Source of the DNA: Todiramphus chloris collaris
Lineage: Eukaryota > Chordata > Aves > Coraciiformes > Alcedinidae
Direction: 5' to 3'
NCBI GenBank assembly: GCA_025345505.1
Contig: JANVCC010000040.1
Span: 12,864,023 to 12,928,022 of the forward strand
Length of the DNA stretch: 64,000 nucleotides
The position numbers were made by a program, and so were the translations under genes. Within the stretch, counting starts at the first letter, position 1; every line of letters starts with the position of its first letter. This document shows, piece by piece, positions 1-13,000 of this stretch. Under the pieces are notes generated by a model that was given only the letters and a program-made list of their open reading frames with translations, did no database searches and was not told the DNA's origin.

Positions 1-2490
1 CTTCCTAATCAGTGATTCAGCCCCTTGCTGCTGCAGGGAAATACACCTTACAGACACTTTGACAAGCCTGTGATGCTCCATCTTCAGTGTTACCTACCAT
101 GCTTGTTGCAGAGGCTGCTACACAGCCTCATACCAGTTCCAGTTACAACTGTGGATTTCCACCATAAATTGTTACGGGGGGAAGACTTGTAATGTTTTTG
201 TGAAAACAATAACCTTTAATCATAAACAGCTCATCACATCTACTGCTGGTGCTTTTTTTGGTTTGTTTGCTTTGGTTTGGGTTTTTTTTCCCCCCATTTA
301 GTTTATACAGAAATACAGTCTTACTGGGATGGACTCCCTGCACAGGGTTTAAAGGCATTTTTGGTAATTACATTTGCCTCTTATGCAGGCAGTCCATTTC
401 AAAGCTTTGTTCTAGCAGGAAATGAAGCCATGAGCTAATGGGTCTATCTGGTTCAAGGTGTATTTCCAGCTGAGAAGGTACTGATACTGCTTGCAGTACA
501 AAAAGGCTTTTGTACTGATTGTGTCAACCAAGACTTTATGCTTCAGTCTTGGTCCTCTCCCCAGCTTTTCTTCTGATCAAGAGCTGCTGACATGAACCTG
601 GATATATCTTCAAGACTTATTTAGCAACAGAAAAGTACAATGCTTTACAAAGGGACAGATATTTCCCTCCCCCAGTGGCATTAAAACCGATGGTATCAAA
701 GTATAAATAAATGTAAGGAGGGAGAACAACAGATCAGAAAAGTATGTGTAGAAATTTTTAAGTGTGTGTGATGTCCAAGTAGCTCAATTTTTATCCTCTC
801 CACACTTTTAACACAGTGTCCCTGAGAAACCACTGCTGCTGGAACTTAAGCTGGAAAAGCTAAATCAAATCCAACTATGTCTCTAATACGGGAATCTCTA
901 TTAACTTGGTGGCTACTACAAGCTTTTAAGAAGAGCTAGCTGACTTCTGATGAACAGCAAACATGCCAGAAAACACGGTTTTGGTCGTCCTGAAGGTCTT
1001 CATAAATGTCACGTAAAGCAGTTGAAAGTTTTGCTTGAAAAAAATGAGTTAGATTTTTCTAAAGAGCTTTTCAGTGAGTGTCAGTATCCTGTATGTTGCT
1101 GCAATTGGCACAAAGGAAATTACAAAGGATGAGTTAGGCTACTCGTGGAAGGTCTTTACTTGCCACATGCATTTGAACCATAAAGTTCCCCTTTCTTGAG
1201 ATTAGGGCCCATTGTGTAAAGCAGCACTATAAGGTAGAAGAATTTTCCATGTGGCACTGACCAGCTGTATGTGAAGAGAGTATGTATGCAAATAACAGTG
1301 CAGTCTACAGTTACATAAGCAGGATATTCCCAGCAAGCACTCAGTTCTTCAATACTGTTTTCTGAGAAGCCATGCCAAAACATAATCATCATGTGACAGG
1401 GAAGAAACTGCTAGAAGTACTTACCGGAAAAATAAAAAAACTAGATAGAGAAACAGAGACAAGTAAGTTGGAAAATGGACAGATGAAGCAAATAAAAAAA
1501 TAGCAGAAGTGGCCATGACTGTCTGTAAATCCACTCCAGCCAAGAATCGATGTCTCACAGATCTCTGCTGGGGATCCACATGAGAGGTGATGGGAGGGAT
1601 AAAGCCTGCTAAGTGTTTGGTTACGCAGATGGTGCACTTCAACAATAAGCGATTTTTTAAAATCTTTTCCTTAGTATTGGTTTTCTATTGTTTTTGAAAC
1701 AGGACCATTTCTAGGAGATTGCTTCATACTAATTCCAATTCATATTTCAACACTTATGTTCCACAACAGCAAACGTTAGCTGAACGTCATGAAGATGGGT
1801 TTTGGGTTGTTTGGCTGGTGTTTTTTAAATGTCTACAAGGTCTTGTTCGAGTTTAAGATTGAAATCAAACATCATCTGTGCTCTCAAGTATGAAATAATT
1901 TCTTGAAACATAAGTAGTTTTTTTTAACTGACACAACTAGGCTAATACCACTGTTTTGGTCATAACATCTTGCAAACTCCCAAATATTATATACGGGTCA
2001 GGGGTGTTCACAACAGATGACCCAACTGCTCTTTGCCGAGCCACGTGGCATATTAACCAACCCTTCTACACCATGAATCCTTGACCTTTTCCATTAATAA
2101 GACAACCAAGACAGCTAAATACTTGAAATTCAATTTTTTAACAGTTGTAGCTTCTGAGAAGGTACAATATGCAATTGTTTGGTATATGCAGTTCTGTTTA
2201 GATTTTTATATGATGTATGGTATCTTCTTTCCATTGATATTCAGTCTTCTGTAGGGGCTAATCCATGCACGAGCTTTTACAAGCCCTCTACTGTGAAAGT
2301 CAAATCAAGTGCCCTTATGAATATGCATGAGCAAAACAACTACTATAAGTCATTTACTATGGTTACTTACTGTGCTGGGTGGCCCTGGAAGCCCGTCCAA
2401 ATGGTTTAGATTTTGGGATTGAGACACTTAATGGTAGCAATTATCTGTTGCAGCCATGCAGTACCAAACATGATGGGTGACAGAAGTATT

Positions 2491-2506
2491 AAAAAAAAAA
2501 AAAAAA
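2491..2506. repeat. A16 homopolymer
   Basis: Sixteen consecutive A residues, followed after a few bases by another A-rich stretch. The upstream sequence has no recognisable retrocopy, so this is treated as a simple repeat rather than a poly-A tail. Confidence 0.85.
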
Positions 2507-2768
2507 CAATCAAAAAAATTATTTCAAAGACCCCAACCAGCAATCCTGAAGATGCTAATGCTTACATTTTAGTTCCTACAGGGAAATTAGCCACTACTAA
2601 TGATCTCTATATTTCCATGCAAATGTATAAAAAAAAGAATCCTAACAGATACTTCATACTTATGCTCCTGGGATATCTGACTACCCCATCTGTCTGTAGA
2701 AAATATTTTCTATTAGCTGTATGTGCTGATGATTTGACAACAAAAACTAGGTAATCTCTACTTATTAC

Positions 2769-2798
2769 TTTTTTGTTTGTTTGTTTGTTTTGTTTTGT
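2769..2798. repeat. (TTTG)n short microsatellite
   Basis: A run of TTTG units drifting into TTTTG units, about 30 bases long. It is a simple repeat with no sign of function. Confidence 0.85.
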
Positions 2799-5700
2799 CA
2801 TTTCCTTCAGCTCTGTCATAAAAACCTCTTCTTAAATATATGAGATTTGCATAGTGCATCAGCTAAGGTTTTAGGTACACTTTCAATAAGTAAAGAGTTA
2901 CGCAGTTTTATTCATTTCTCTTTTTTTCCATATTTACCACTGCTCTAAGTCAGTAATAACAATTCAGAAGCCCTTTTACAGCCACTCACTACAGAGTCAA
3001 TGGGTATTTTTCTTACTGATCTCCATTACATGCAAGCATGAGAGACAACAAGGCTAGCAGTGTACAATACAATGTCTTTTTAAATGAGGTAACAGTTATG
3101 CTTCCTTCACTGAGAGCTGCCCTTCATGGTCCAACCTGAACACAATGGAATTCAAGTCCCATTATATCACAGCAAGTATTTTATTTAGTTTTGTGCTAAC
3201 CAGTCACCTAAGTGTCCTAAAAACTGAGGATATACCTCCTTATAAAATAATGAATTTATTGGTTTATATTACAAGGACTGAAGATGTTAAAATTCTTAGA
3301 GTTAGATATGCATAAGTTCCTGAGAAAAGTCTGACAGAAATTGAAAATGTGACTTAAGTGCCTTAGCCTACCAAAGTTGTCTGAAAAATGTTTTGAAAAC
3401 TTTTGATGGGAGTTGTTAAAGCCAATAATCATAGTAACATAGCCTAAAGATTATTTCAGATTAAATTACTTACTTTTTCATTAATACCAATACCTAACAG
3501 AATTGACCAACTCATTTCAAGTTTTCCACCCTCTTCAGCTGATGTCCATCAAAACACAGGTTCCGTAATTTGTTTGCGCTATTAAATCAACACGCTATCT
3601 CTCATGACCTTGGTTACTCTGCATGTGTGCCAACCTAGAGGACACCTTTGAAACATGCAGAAGTAACCGTAAGTCTTGCCCCAGTGCCTGTACTATCATC
3701 CACCAACTGTGCTTTCTTACCCACAACACAGATCTTGAGATAATTTTCTTTTTAATCATTCATATTTTAGCAAAACATTATCAACTATCTCCCACTATTC
3801 CTAAACAATAAAAATAGCAATAATAATAATAAAAGGAGAAGGTGCCTCAGCTGTGCCTTTGTTACACTGCAATATAACTGTCCTGTTTTTCTGTTATGAA
3901 TTCTCTATATACAAGTCTACTAATCACTAGATGATGATTTGTTTCTATTTATTATCCAGACTTTAGGAGCTTAGGAAAAGCACTTGCCTTGCAGGTCCCT
4001 CATCCAATATCTGAACAATCAGAATGCATGACTAATTCTCATTAAGCTCAATGGCTTTAGCTGCAATTCCCCCACCTGTTCCCAAGTTTAAGATTGAGAT
4101 TTCTATTAACTCTTCCAGCACAAGAAACAAGACTAGTTAATTTTTTTTTTCTGTATTTTAATTACTGAACTGTAACAAGTCAGACTGTTCAAATGCCATC
4201 AAGTCTGTCTCTGTTTCCCCTTCCATCACCTATTGTTCTCCTCACATATTAGAAGAAAAAATACTCAAGCAGAAAGATCTTGCATATGAATGTGTCCTCT
4301 TACAATGTTTTTATTCAGAGAAGCCATGGTCTAATTTTCACGCTCAGACTTCTCGAAGATTTCACCTTCACCCTGAATATAGCTGTGACAAGTGAGTCAA
4401 GGTCCAATGATTCCAATTAGAGAGGTTTTCTCGCGAAGGTAAAGCATATTGCATTTCCTGACAATGCTGAATTACAGCAAAATTATTGTGAAAGGGTTTA
4501 TCTTTAAAGAGGGCAGTAGTAGCTACAATCGTCTTATTCAGTGACTTTAAATTGTGACATAAAGCAATACATAGCATAAAATATTCACCAAACACTGTTT
4601 TTTTCTATCATTGATCCACCAAGCAGAACAATTACTTCCACGTCTTTTTTTGTCTTAAAAAAAGAACTGGCAAATGGTGACACATATTCAGCAACAATTA
4701 GAACAATAGTTTCCAAAATTGTTTGCAATTCTCTATCTAGTTTTACCTTTTTTTATGATAAAAGACCAAATGTCATTTCATAGTTACAATGTACTAATTG
4801 ATATAATACAGACTGTACATAGAAATATGTCTGTAGAGCTGTAAAGGAAGATTAAAATAGGATTATATTTCATAATTAGAGTGGAAGGATTAAGGAAACG
4901 GAGTAAGTTGCAGATACTGTCTTCACAAGCACGTTCAGCATTCAGTGTCTTTACAGTATCATCTTTCTATGCACAAGAGAATTCCCAAATGACAGGGTTG
5001 TCTGAAGGAGCATCAACTGTGAGAGAACTCAGTTTACACTGTGACGTGTCATATGGCTATCAGATTCATCATAACTGGGAGAGGCATGCAGAAAACTAAT
5101 TATTTGAAGCCAGGGAAATATCTTTAAGAGAGGTTCTTACCCCTGGAGCTTAGCTGTACAGTCCAGGTTTATATCAGAGCCTGAAGCCACTAGTTCTCCA
5201 AGCAGTCAGTGAAGATACAGTCTGTGACGTCACTGGACTAGTGCTGTTGGTCACCTCATCAGAAGTCTGCATTTTCTTTAGGAGTAATACCAAGTCCTTG
5301 ATGAATTCTCAGATGTAAAGACTCCGTTAAACAAACCCCTTAAAGGACCAAGGTCCCCGAGGTACTTTTGACCAATCAGGTTTTCATTTAGTACTTTTCT
5401 CTATCTCCAAAACAGTGTACTGATGAAATATGGATCCCTTAAAGCAGATACCATGCACCTCTAAAGAAACCAATCCCATGAGGCACTTCCTTAAGCATGT
5501 AAATGAAAGAATGAATCCCAAATCGAACAAGCGAGCAAGAAAGACCATGAGGTCAAGGCACCACACAAAGAGAAACATCAAGTACAGAGGAAGATTTACA
5601 GTCTGGATTTTTTTTCTCCAGAAAAGGCACTGGAAACATGAACACCAAATTCCTGGGAATTACTAATAAAATTTATCAACTAAAACCAATTTTACTGAAT

Positions 5701-6551
5701 ATTGGCCCACAGGAGAAGAAAATGTTGCTTTGCCATTTGTGCAAGGAATGAAAATTGCCTGTTGAATGCTAGGAGAAGTTTGCTTGCACTGTAACTAGTG
5801 ACATGAAGCACTGAAGAACAACTCATCAAAAATCTTGAGAAATGAAAACTAAGGCAAATGGAAGCATTAAAACTGCTCAGTAGAGGGAACACTCCACTGC
5901 ATAAGAGAACCATTCAGACAGCCATGCCAATGTCCCCTTTCTGAATAATGCATCAAATCAATAATGTTGACATCTAAGGAATAATTTTCTACATCATTTC
6001 ACCAAGTACCTGGGCCTGAAGTACTACTAATAATTTAGCAATGACAAAATCCGTATTTGACAGACCAACTTCACCTACCATTTGAACATTACGGATGTCC
6101 AAGGACTGGGATCCTGGACTGTTTGGCAGCTAATTGTGATGCTATCAGCGTTGCATGAGCTTCCTACCGGTTATTGGAGATTATCTGTGAAGAAACACTA
6201 ACTGAACTGTTTGGAAGAGTGCTTACATCGCAAAGCACAGAGTAGCTTCTACTGTAAGAGATTGAAAGTACAGTCAATGACATGCAGCATCAGAACAGTG
6301 AACCACTGGCATTTAATAAAATTTTTTCCTATTGCATTATAAAAATCAGGTCAGCGATAAAGCTCAGTGGCTATAAGCTGCCTTTAAATGCCTCAGTTAG
6401 AAGATGGAGATGATATTTGTAGACTGTCGATGACTTTCCAAATTCATTAAAGCCACACCAACGGGAAACACAGCCTGACGTTTCCAAGACAGTCAGTTAA
6501 AACAGAGCAAGGTGTCCCTACCCAAGAGGCCTTTTGACATGTAAGAAGACA

Positions 6552-6585
6552 GAGAAAGAAAAAAATAAAGAAAAAAAAAAAAAAA
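6552..6585. repeat. A-rich tract with A15
   Basis: A-rich low-complexity tract ending in 15 consecutive A residues at 6571-6585. No mobile element is recognised next to it. Confidence 0.8.
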
Positions 6586-7451
6586 TCACAGGCATTTTCT
6601 GTAACGTTTCCTTGGTCAATACTTACCTTTGACAGAAGAAACATCTGAATAAACGCTTTTTTGAAAGGTTGCCTAAACCTCTTGTATCCAATTAATGGCA
6701 AGAGATACTTTTGTCATAATTATTATGAATATCACATTTTACTTTAAGCTTCGCACGACTTCAAAATGTTAAGGTGCTCCACTCTAGTTAGAGAAATTTT
6801 ACTGAATTCACTGGTATGATTACTGTTTGCTGATTATTTAATTTAGAAGCAGATCAAGATTTTCTATTAGATCAGTGTACAAGTGTCTGCATAAGCAGGT
6901 ATGCATATTATAAACTGCGTTCTCTCCTGCGAACTAGGCAAAAAGTATTACTCACTTGGACTTTTTACTTGCTGAAATTTCTGTACAAGACCTATCTTTA
7001 TGAGAGCCCAATAGAGTTGTAAATAAAGGGTCAAAAAAATGATTGAGTGACTGATAAAAACTGAATAAAAAAACCCTGAAAATTACTGTTTTCTTCTCTT
7101 ACACATATGAGTGTCACATCTTAACAAATTCTTCAAAGATTACCAACTCTATATCCTCTGTTTTCATTGGTACTGTACATAATTGGCTTACACATTTTGA
7201 AAAGAAATAAATGACATAATATAGTTTTTTCTTACACTACCATACACTGCTGTCTTTAAGCAACAGGAAGATGGTATGCTGATGTACATGGATCAGAAAA
7301 TGTGCATATTGTAATGCAGTAAGTGGAAGACTATAAACAGATATGAGGAGAGGAAATTAAACATTTTGCTAATATGGACAAATGGATTGTTAAATGTGAG
7401 GTAAAAGCATACAGGAAAATCTAGATCCTCTTCCGGTATCTGTTTGGGGGA

Positions 7452-7465
7452 TTTTTTTTTTTTTT
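7452..7465. repeat. T14 homopolymer
   Basis: Fourteen consecutive T residues preceded by a short G run. Simple repeat. Confidence 0.8.
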
Positions 7466-8159
7466 CTTTTCAGTCTAAACAACATACCATTTACCACAAA
7501 GTCTTACATTACACCTGACCCAAAGTCAAGAACATTTTTTCAGGTAACTTTCCTGTGAATGATGGATATGTAATAATTGGTATTTAGTAGGAATAATTCC
7601 TTGTGTGCTTAATGGTCAATTTCTGGAGATGCTAATTATTTCTTTTATATAGTGCTCAGATGTTGTGCATGATGTGACAGGTGAGGAAGTGTCCTTCCTG
7701 GTAGGCAGCAATAATAATTTGGTTATAAAAAGTGTTCTCAGAGAAAGTTAAGCTCTCCAGTTTTAAAAGTTGGCTTTATTTCAATTTCTCTTCTGTACGG
7801 AAGGAATGTTTGGAACTCTATAACAGGACATTAGATTGCTGAAGAAATGAGTAATGCTTGCCAAACTCATAATCACAGCTGTAGAGCTACTACTCTGTTC
7901 ACTCATAACTAAAAAAAAATAAAATGCGCAGCTTCATCACTTAAAATATCTACATATGCAGTCAGGACAGCTCACCTCCCAGTACAAAACACCTGAAAGC
8001 ATCAGACTCGGGATGAAAACCCACATCTTCCAGATCCATAGTTCATAACTACTCCCTGGGTCATAGCATTTCCCAAATAAATCACTCATCTTCCTTCCTA
8101 TTTACCCCCTCAAGGGAAGTGTAAAAAAAAAAACCCCAGGCTGTCTTTGCTTTGCATTC

Positions 8160-8285
8160 ACATAGTGCTTTTTCATACGTAGACCTCAAAGCACTTTACA
8201 AGGGTGGTTAAGCTTTATTAGCAGGATTTTACAGTTGGTCTACCTTAGTAAAGAGATTTTAAGCAATTTGCACGAGGCAATGTGG
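8160..8285 (-). mobile_element. Ancient amniote MIR-like SINE fragment
   Basis: Read on the minus strand, this resembles the body and 3' part of the amniote MIR/CORE-SINE group. It has a decayed 'GGCAAGTTACTTAACCTCT' segment, then a 'CTGTAAAATGGG'-like segment. After these comes the tail TGTAAAGTGCTTTGAG followed by a block ending GAAAAAGCACTATGTG, which is typical of MIR1_Amn-type tails in birds and reptiles. Divergence is high, as expected for an element that predates the bird lineage. The tRNA-related head is not recognisable. Assignment to the broad family is fairly sure; the exact subfamily is not. Confidence 0.75.
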
Positions 8286-8527
8286 TCTACTGATTTAAAC
8301 ATGTATCATGTACCTCAGTCTTCAAAGCCTTGTTCCCAGCTCGTATCAAACTTCCTACACAAGCTCTTGTAAATTAATTTCACTTCTTTTCTTTTACCTT
8401 GAAAATGGACTAATTCATGTTTCTTCTATGGAAACAGAACATATGGGGAAGAAGGCAGCTCCAATGGGATTTGACAGTTTCATCTCTTTTGGGATAAAAG
8501 AGGCTGATGCAGGATGAGAGTGGCCTA

Positions 8528-8596
8528 TCATAGATTCATAGAATGGATTGGGTTGGAAGGGACCTCTAAAGGTCATCTAGTCCAGCCCCCCTACCA
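8528..8596 (-). mobile_element. CR1 LINE, 3' tail only
   Basis: A short CR1 fragment in reverse orientation. It opens with the reverse complement of the ATTCTATGA-type terminal repeat, followed by the GGTTGGAAGGGACCTCTAAA block and the CTAGTCCAGCCCCC block found at the 3' end of bird CR1 elements. Only about 69 bases remain. CR1 copies are usually 5'-truncated on insertion, so this could be an extreme truncation or a remnant of later deletion. No protein-coding portion is present. Confidence 0.93.
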
Positions 8597-9940
8597 TAAG
8601 TAAATTTCTTTACTTCACAAAATAGGAAGATTTGCAGCTCAAGTCATGTTATTTGTATGAGGTTAAATGCCCAAATATACTAAAAGTGACTTTAAATTTC
8701 AACCTCAAAATTAATTACTGGCTCTAAAAAGATGTAAGAAACCACACACACTTGCTTAGTGCTCAGTTACTAATATGGAGAATAGATCTTATTTTCTTAT
8801 TAAAAATGCTATACAGTTTTCAAGTGACTACTTGTCAGTCAAGAGAGGAACACTATATTTTAGTTACTGCTTACAGAAAGATACAGGATCCCCCAGAGGT
8901 ATTTGTACCAGAGCACAGGAACTTTTTTTGGAACTGCATGGTGCACAGATATGCTCTCATGCAGAGGAATGAATTTCAACTAGAAAATTTGCCCAGGAAT
9001 GGGAATATAGGTGATGACAACTGGTTTCAAACTTCAGAAAAGCATTTAAAGAAATACTGCATTATTTTCCCAGCTTTTTAACCCTCATAGACTATTATTT
9101 GCTACAGTTTTTCAAAGCTATTCATGAACATATTCAGTGAACATCGGGTTACAAAACAAATAAATTCCACACTTTGTGTACCCAAGTTAAACTATTTGGA
9201 CTGAGTCAGAAGACATCTTGAAGTCTGCTACTTGAACATAACTCTTGGGGAAAGATTTACTAATATAAATTCAATCATCATTTAATCAAAAGGAAAGACA
9301 ACTTATGAAGATTAACAACTTTAATAAATCTCCCTGAGAAAAATAACATTAGAAAATCCATACTCAGAAACCAAATGGCTTTAAATAATCTTCTCAGTTT
9401 GAAAAACTGCAAAGTCTAGTGTTTATAAACAGCAGCTTTATTACTGAAGACTCCCATTGATGCTGTGTTCCATGCGTTTTCTATGGAAGCCATGTAGATC
9501 CTGTACTGATAGCTGTGTGCCAATTCTGACTTCAGGCAGCTGCTCTGAATATAGCTGGCAAATCAGCTCGTCATACTACCTGCACTTGCACCTTCTTGTG
9601 ACTTTTCATAGCCTATGTTCCAAATGAAATTTCAAGAAAGCTTCCAAAGACCCGGTTCTAATTCCTTTGCAGAATGGATAACACATCATGATGCCACAGT
9701 AAGCATGCATGCTATTCTTATCATTAATAGGCACATTTCCTTTTGAAATGAGTGGATAGGTGCCTTCTTGACACAGGTTGCTCAAATGGTTTCTGAGCAT
9801 ATTTTAACAAGAAACAGAACACTGAACTGACCACTGGTAATCAAAATAGGCAGAAAGATAACCTGCTACTGAAAGAGTTATTGTAAAATAGAAACTTTTC
9901 AGGCACATTTGAAAATTTAAGTCATTTAATTTGTGTATCA

Positions 9941-10040
9941 GAAAAAACAAAGAAGCAAACAAAATAAACAAAAAATCCAAACAAAAAAAAACAAGCAAAA
10001 AAAACCACACCACAAACCCAAACCACACCAAATGAAAACA
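9941..10040. repeat. A-rich low-complexity tract with AAAC units
   Basis: About 100 bases made almost wholly of A with scattered C and G. It includes AAACAAAC-like and CCACACCA-like units. The minus strand is T/G-rich, which yields spurious hydrophobic open frames. Confidence 0.8.
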
Positions 10041-13000
10041 AATGACAAAACACGGGAATAACTTGGAGTGCAAATTCTGGAGGCTTTGAGCTGGAAAGCA
10101 TCAAGGCACTTACTGTAATTTCTCGGAACAAATTTAGGATATTTGTAAGACTTGATTGTGCCATTGTTTTGCTCCTTTCACCTTCGACCCTGTGTAATTT
10201 CATCACGCTTTATTATTCTTTTCATGTGCTTTCTCAAAATATAAACATAATTAGGAACATGAGACTGACTGTGTCACTGGCAAACCTGCTGTTTTCTGCT
10301 TGCATGAAATGGACTTAGTGCTTTTCCTGCTTTTCTCAAGCTATTTCTGTTCCCCCCCGGCCACACTCACTTCCAAGAAGCCCCAGGTATACCAGAAGAA
10401 CAACCTGAAAGCCTCTGACTGTGAGCCACACAAGTCTCAAAATAGGCAGTGTGGTGCTGCAAGACAGTTTTAGAAATCAAGTAAACTACCAGCTTCTGGA
10501 AGAAGCAGTTCTTTTCATAACACATTTTCTTAGCCTTTATGTCTAAAGTTGGACAAATGTAAGATGAGGTGGCTTACCAGTGATAATAAAGAATTTTGGC
10601 TTGGATTAAAAGTATCAGTAGGAAAACTGGTAGATTTCAGGAAACTTTATATCACTGGCAAATCTTATTGTAGACAGGGACAGAAGATTCACTCATTCAC
10701 TGAGTGTGCTAAATTTGATGTTGTATACTTATATATTTTCCATGTCTTAGAAACGTAGAACTACCATTCCAGAGCTGTGATAGGTAGCTTAGGACCATAC
10801 CATCAGAGCAGGGAAGAAGAAATGCAGAAAAGGAATCATGTTTGAGGAACTATTGTTTAAATCCATCAGGCTGAAAACCACAGCAAGTCCATCAGAATAT
10901 AAGAGGGAAAAAAAAGGAAAAGTACAGTAAAAGAGAAAAAACCCTTAGAACTTGGTTATCACACTGCTTTGATTTATTTTTCTATTTCTGTGAAGGTTTG
11001 AGAGTGTTTTTATTCTTGTAAATGCCTGCTGATGGTATTATTCTTGATTTAAAAAAAATATTTTACTTCTGCCCCTTCTGTATCTTTGCGCTAATCCATT
11101 TCTTTACATCCAGTCCCAAGAAGAAAACCCCATTTATTTTCTGAATTAAGAGATACAATAAAAAGATACTTTGTCTTAGCTATGGATAGGTGACATTAAA
11201 AGAGTAATTAAAGTAAATGAGGCATATAGAAAAAGCCTACAGACATGTCCATTGGGGAAAGTCTATCAGCATATGGATGTCTAGAATATGATGATCATCT
11301 ATGATTCTAGCACATACTTGGGCTGCCAAACACATCCCATGTTTGATGACAAGATAAACACAGCCTCACTAATTAATTGCCTTGATAGTTTCCACAAGAG
11401 GAATCTTAGGTCTCTTCTTCATCGCCCCTTTTACACTTGCTCCGTGAGTGGGTATAATCCAGCACAACTTGTGTAAAATACTCACACATCTGGTTACTCT
11501 TCCCTCTATAGTAAAGTACCCACAGTCGCAGCAAGGGTGTAGTATTCACCTTACTTAATTGCTACATATACTGTGTATCACATTTTGAGGAAGAGGCCGC
11601 TGTCCCACGGTACCCACATGGCCACCGCAATCCCATATCCAGTAGTATTTCCCCAACTAGATTCTTTATAGACTTCACCTCTACAGGTCACACGGTCATG
11701 TTTCAGCAGATACACCTGGCAAATGCCAAATAAATATTTCATTACATTTTTAAGTTCCAAGAATTTACCCCTTCTTATTTAAATTTAAAACATTACTATA
11801 ACATCACAAATGTATATTAATAAGGAACCAATAACTTGCAGTAATTATAAGATCATATACTAACACCCTGTACTTGTAACAGACCACAACTATGGGAAAA
11901 GACCTGAGTAAACCCACACAACTAACTAATGTTTCATAATTATCTCCTCCTCTGCTTCTTAGCTGCATTTCAGGATTACTGCACTACCAAACTAGATTGT
12001 AAGTATCAGACAGCAAAAGGAATGTATTATGCTTTCAATTTTAAGTACCATGTGGTGTTTTCTGTCACATGTTAAATTTTATTACATTTCATGTCACCCG
12101 ATCTGACACAAGATTTAAATTAGTATAAACAATTTGGCTGAACTGTCTGAAACGTTGAAGTAAAGGAGGACAGAAAGTTGATTATTTTCCAAGGAGATAA
12201 TACAAGTAAGTCTGAGAAAGTAAGCCTAGCAGAGCTGGATCCAAGCAAATTATTTGGTCAGAATTCGTTTCATGCTCACAGTAAAATTTTGGATGCTCAG
12301 AGATTCCTTTGCTTACATAACTATTTTTATTTTGCAATGATCATTCCAAAGTGCTGAAATATATTCCACAGTAAAGCCCACTATAGCAGGACAGGATTTT
12401 GAATGTGCTTAAAAGCAGTAAGCAATAGAAATCTCACGTGATATTTTCCCTTGATAGAGACAAGCTGAACTCTAGATGAACGAGAAGTAGCCAATCTCAC
12501 GCTGAGTTACATACCTACACTAAACTACATGATGGAGACTTCTATACCTCCAGCCATTTCAGACTACATTGCTCTTTTGTCACTGTTGTTACTTCTAACT
12601 TACCCCTTCCCAATTTCCTGTAAAAAAGCAAAACAAAAAACCACTTCCAGTGGTGTGACTCTTTCAGAAAGAGAAAGGAAATAATGTGACTGCCACTGAA
12701 TTACTTTCATCGTTTGCACGGTACAAACAATCTAGTAATGCCACAAATTCAGAATGAAGATTACCGTGAGGTACCGAGGTATTTTTTTTAAAAATACTAT
12801 CTTCATGTGAAGGTCTACAAAATTAAATGTAATATTTTGATAAAATTCTCCAGCTCTTGTCACTCACCACTGTTCAGAAAGCAATTATATAACAAATCAA
12901 AACCCAAATACTGTTGCACAAATACTAAAATTTAGCCTGTCATTCTTGGCATTTTGTAAATAACCCTAGACACGTACTTTACATCTCCAACAATGTCTCT

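Larger units (their letters stand above)
1..8159. other. Unique non-coding AT-rich sequence
   Basis: No coding exon, RNA gene or recognisable transposon is seen. Open frames here are short (under about 115 codons), have no recognisable domains and often lack an ATG start. Contents are short simple repeats: a 16-base A run at 2491-2506, a TTTG-type repeat at 2769-2798, an A-rich tract at 6552-6585 and a 14-base T run at 7452-7465. A stretch near 6385-6430 weakly recalls the middle of a MIR SINE but is too decayed to call. Intergenic or intronic origin cannot be told apart. Confidence 0.6.

Noticed and set aside
6385-6440. MIR-like words (TGCCTCAGTTAGAAGATGGA)
   Set aside because: Match limited to about 30 bases with no flanking support; kept only as a remark.
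8752-9081. 109-codon plus-strand frame
   Set aside because: TTG start and no recognisable motif. An overlapping frame shifted by a few bases is also open, which points to composition rather than coding.
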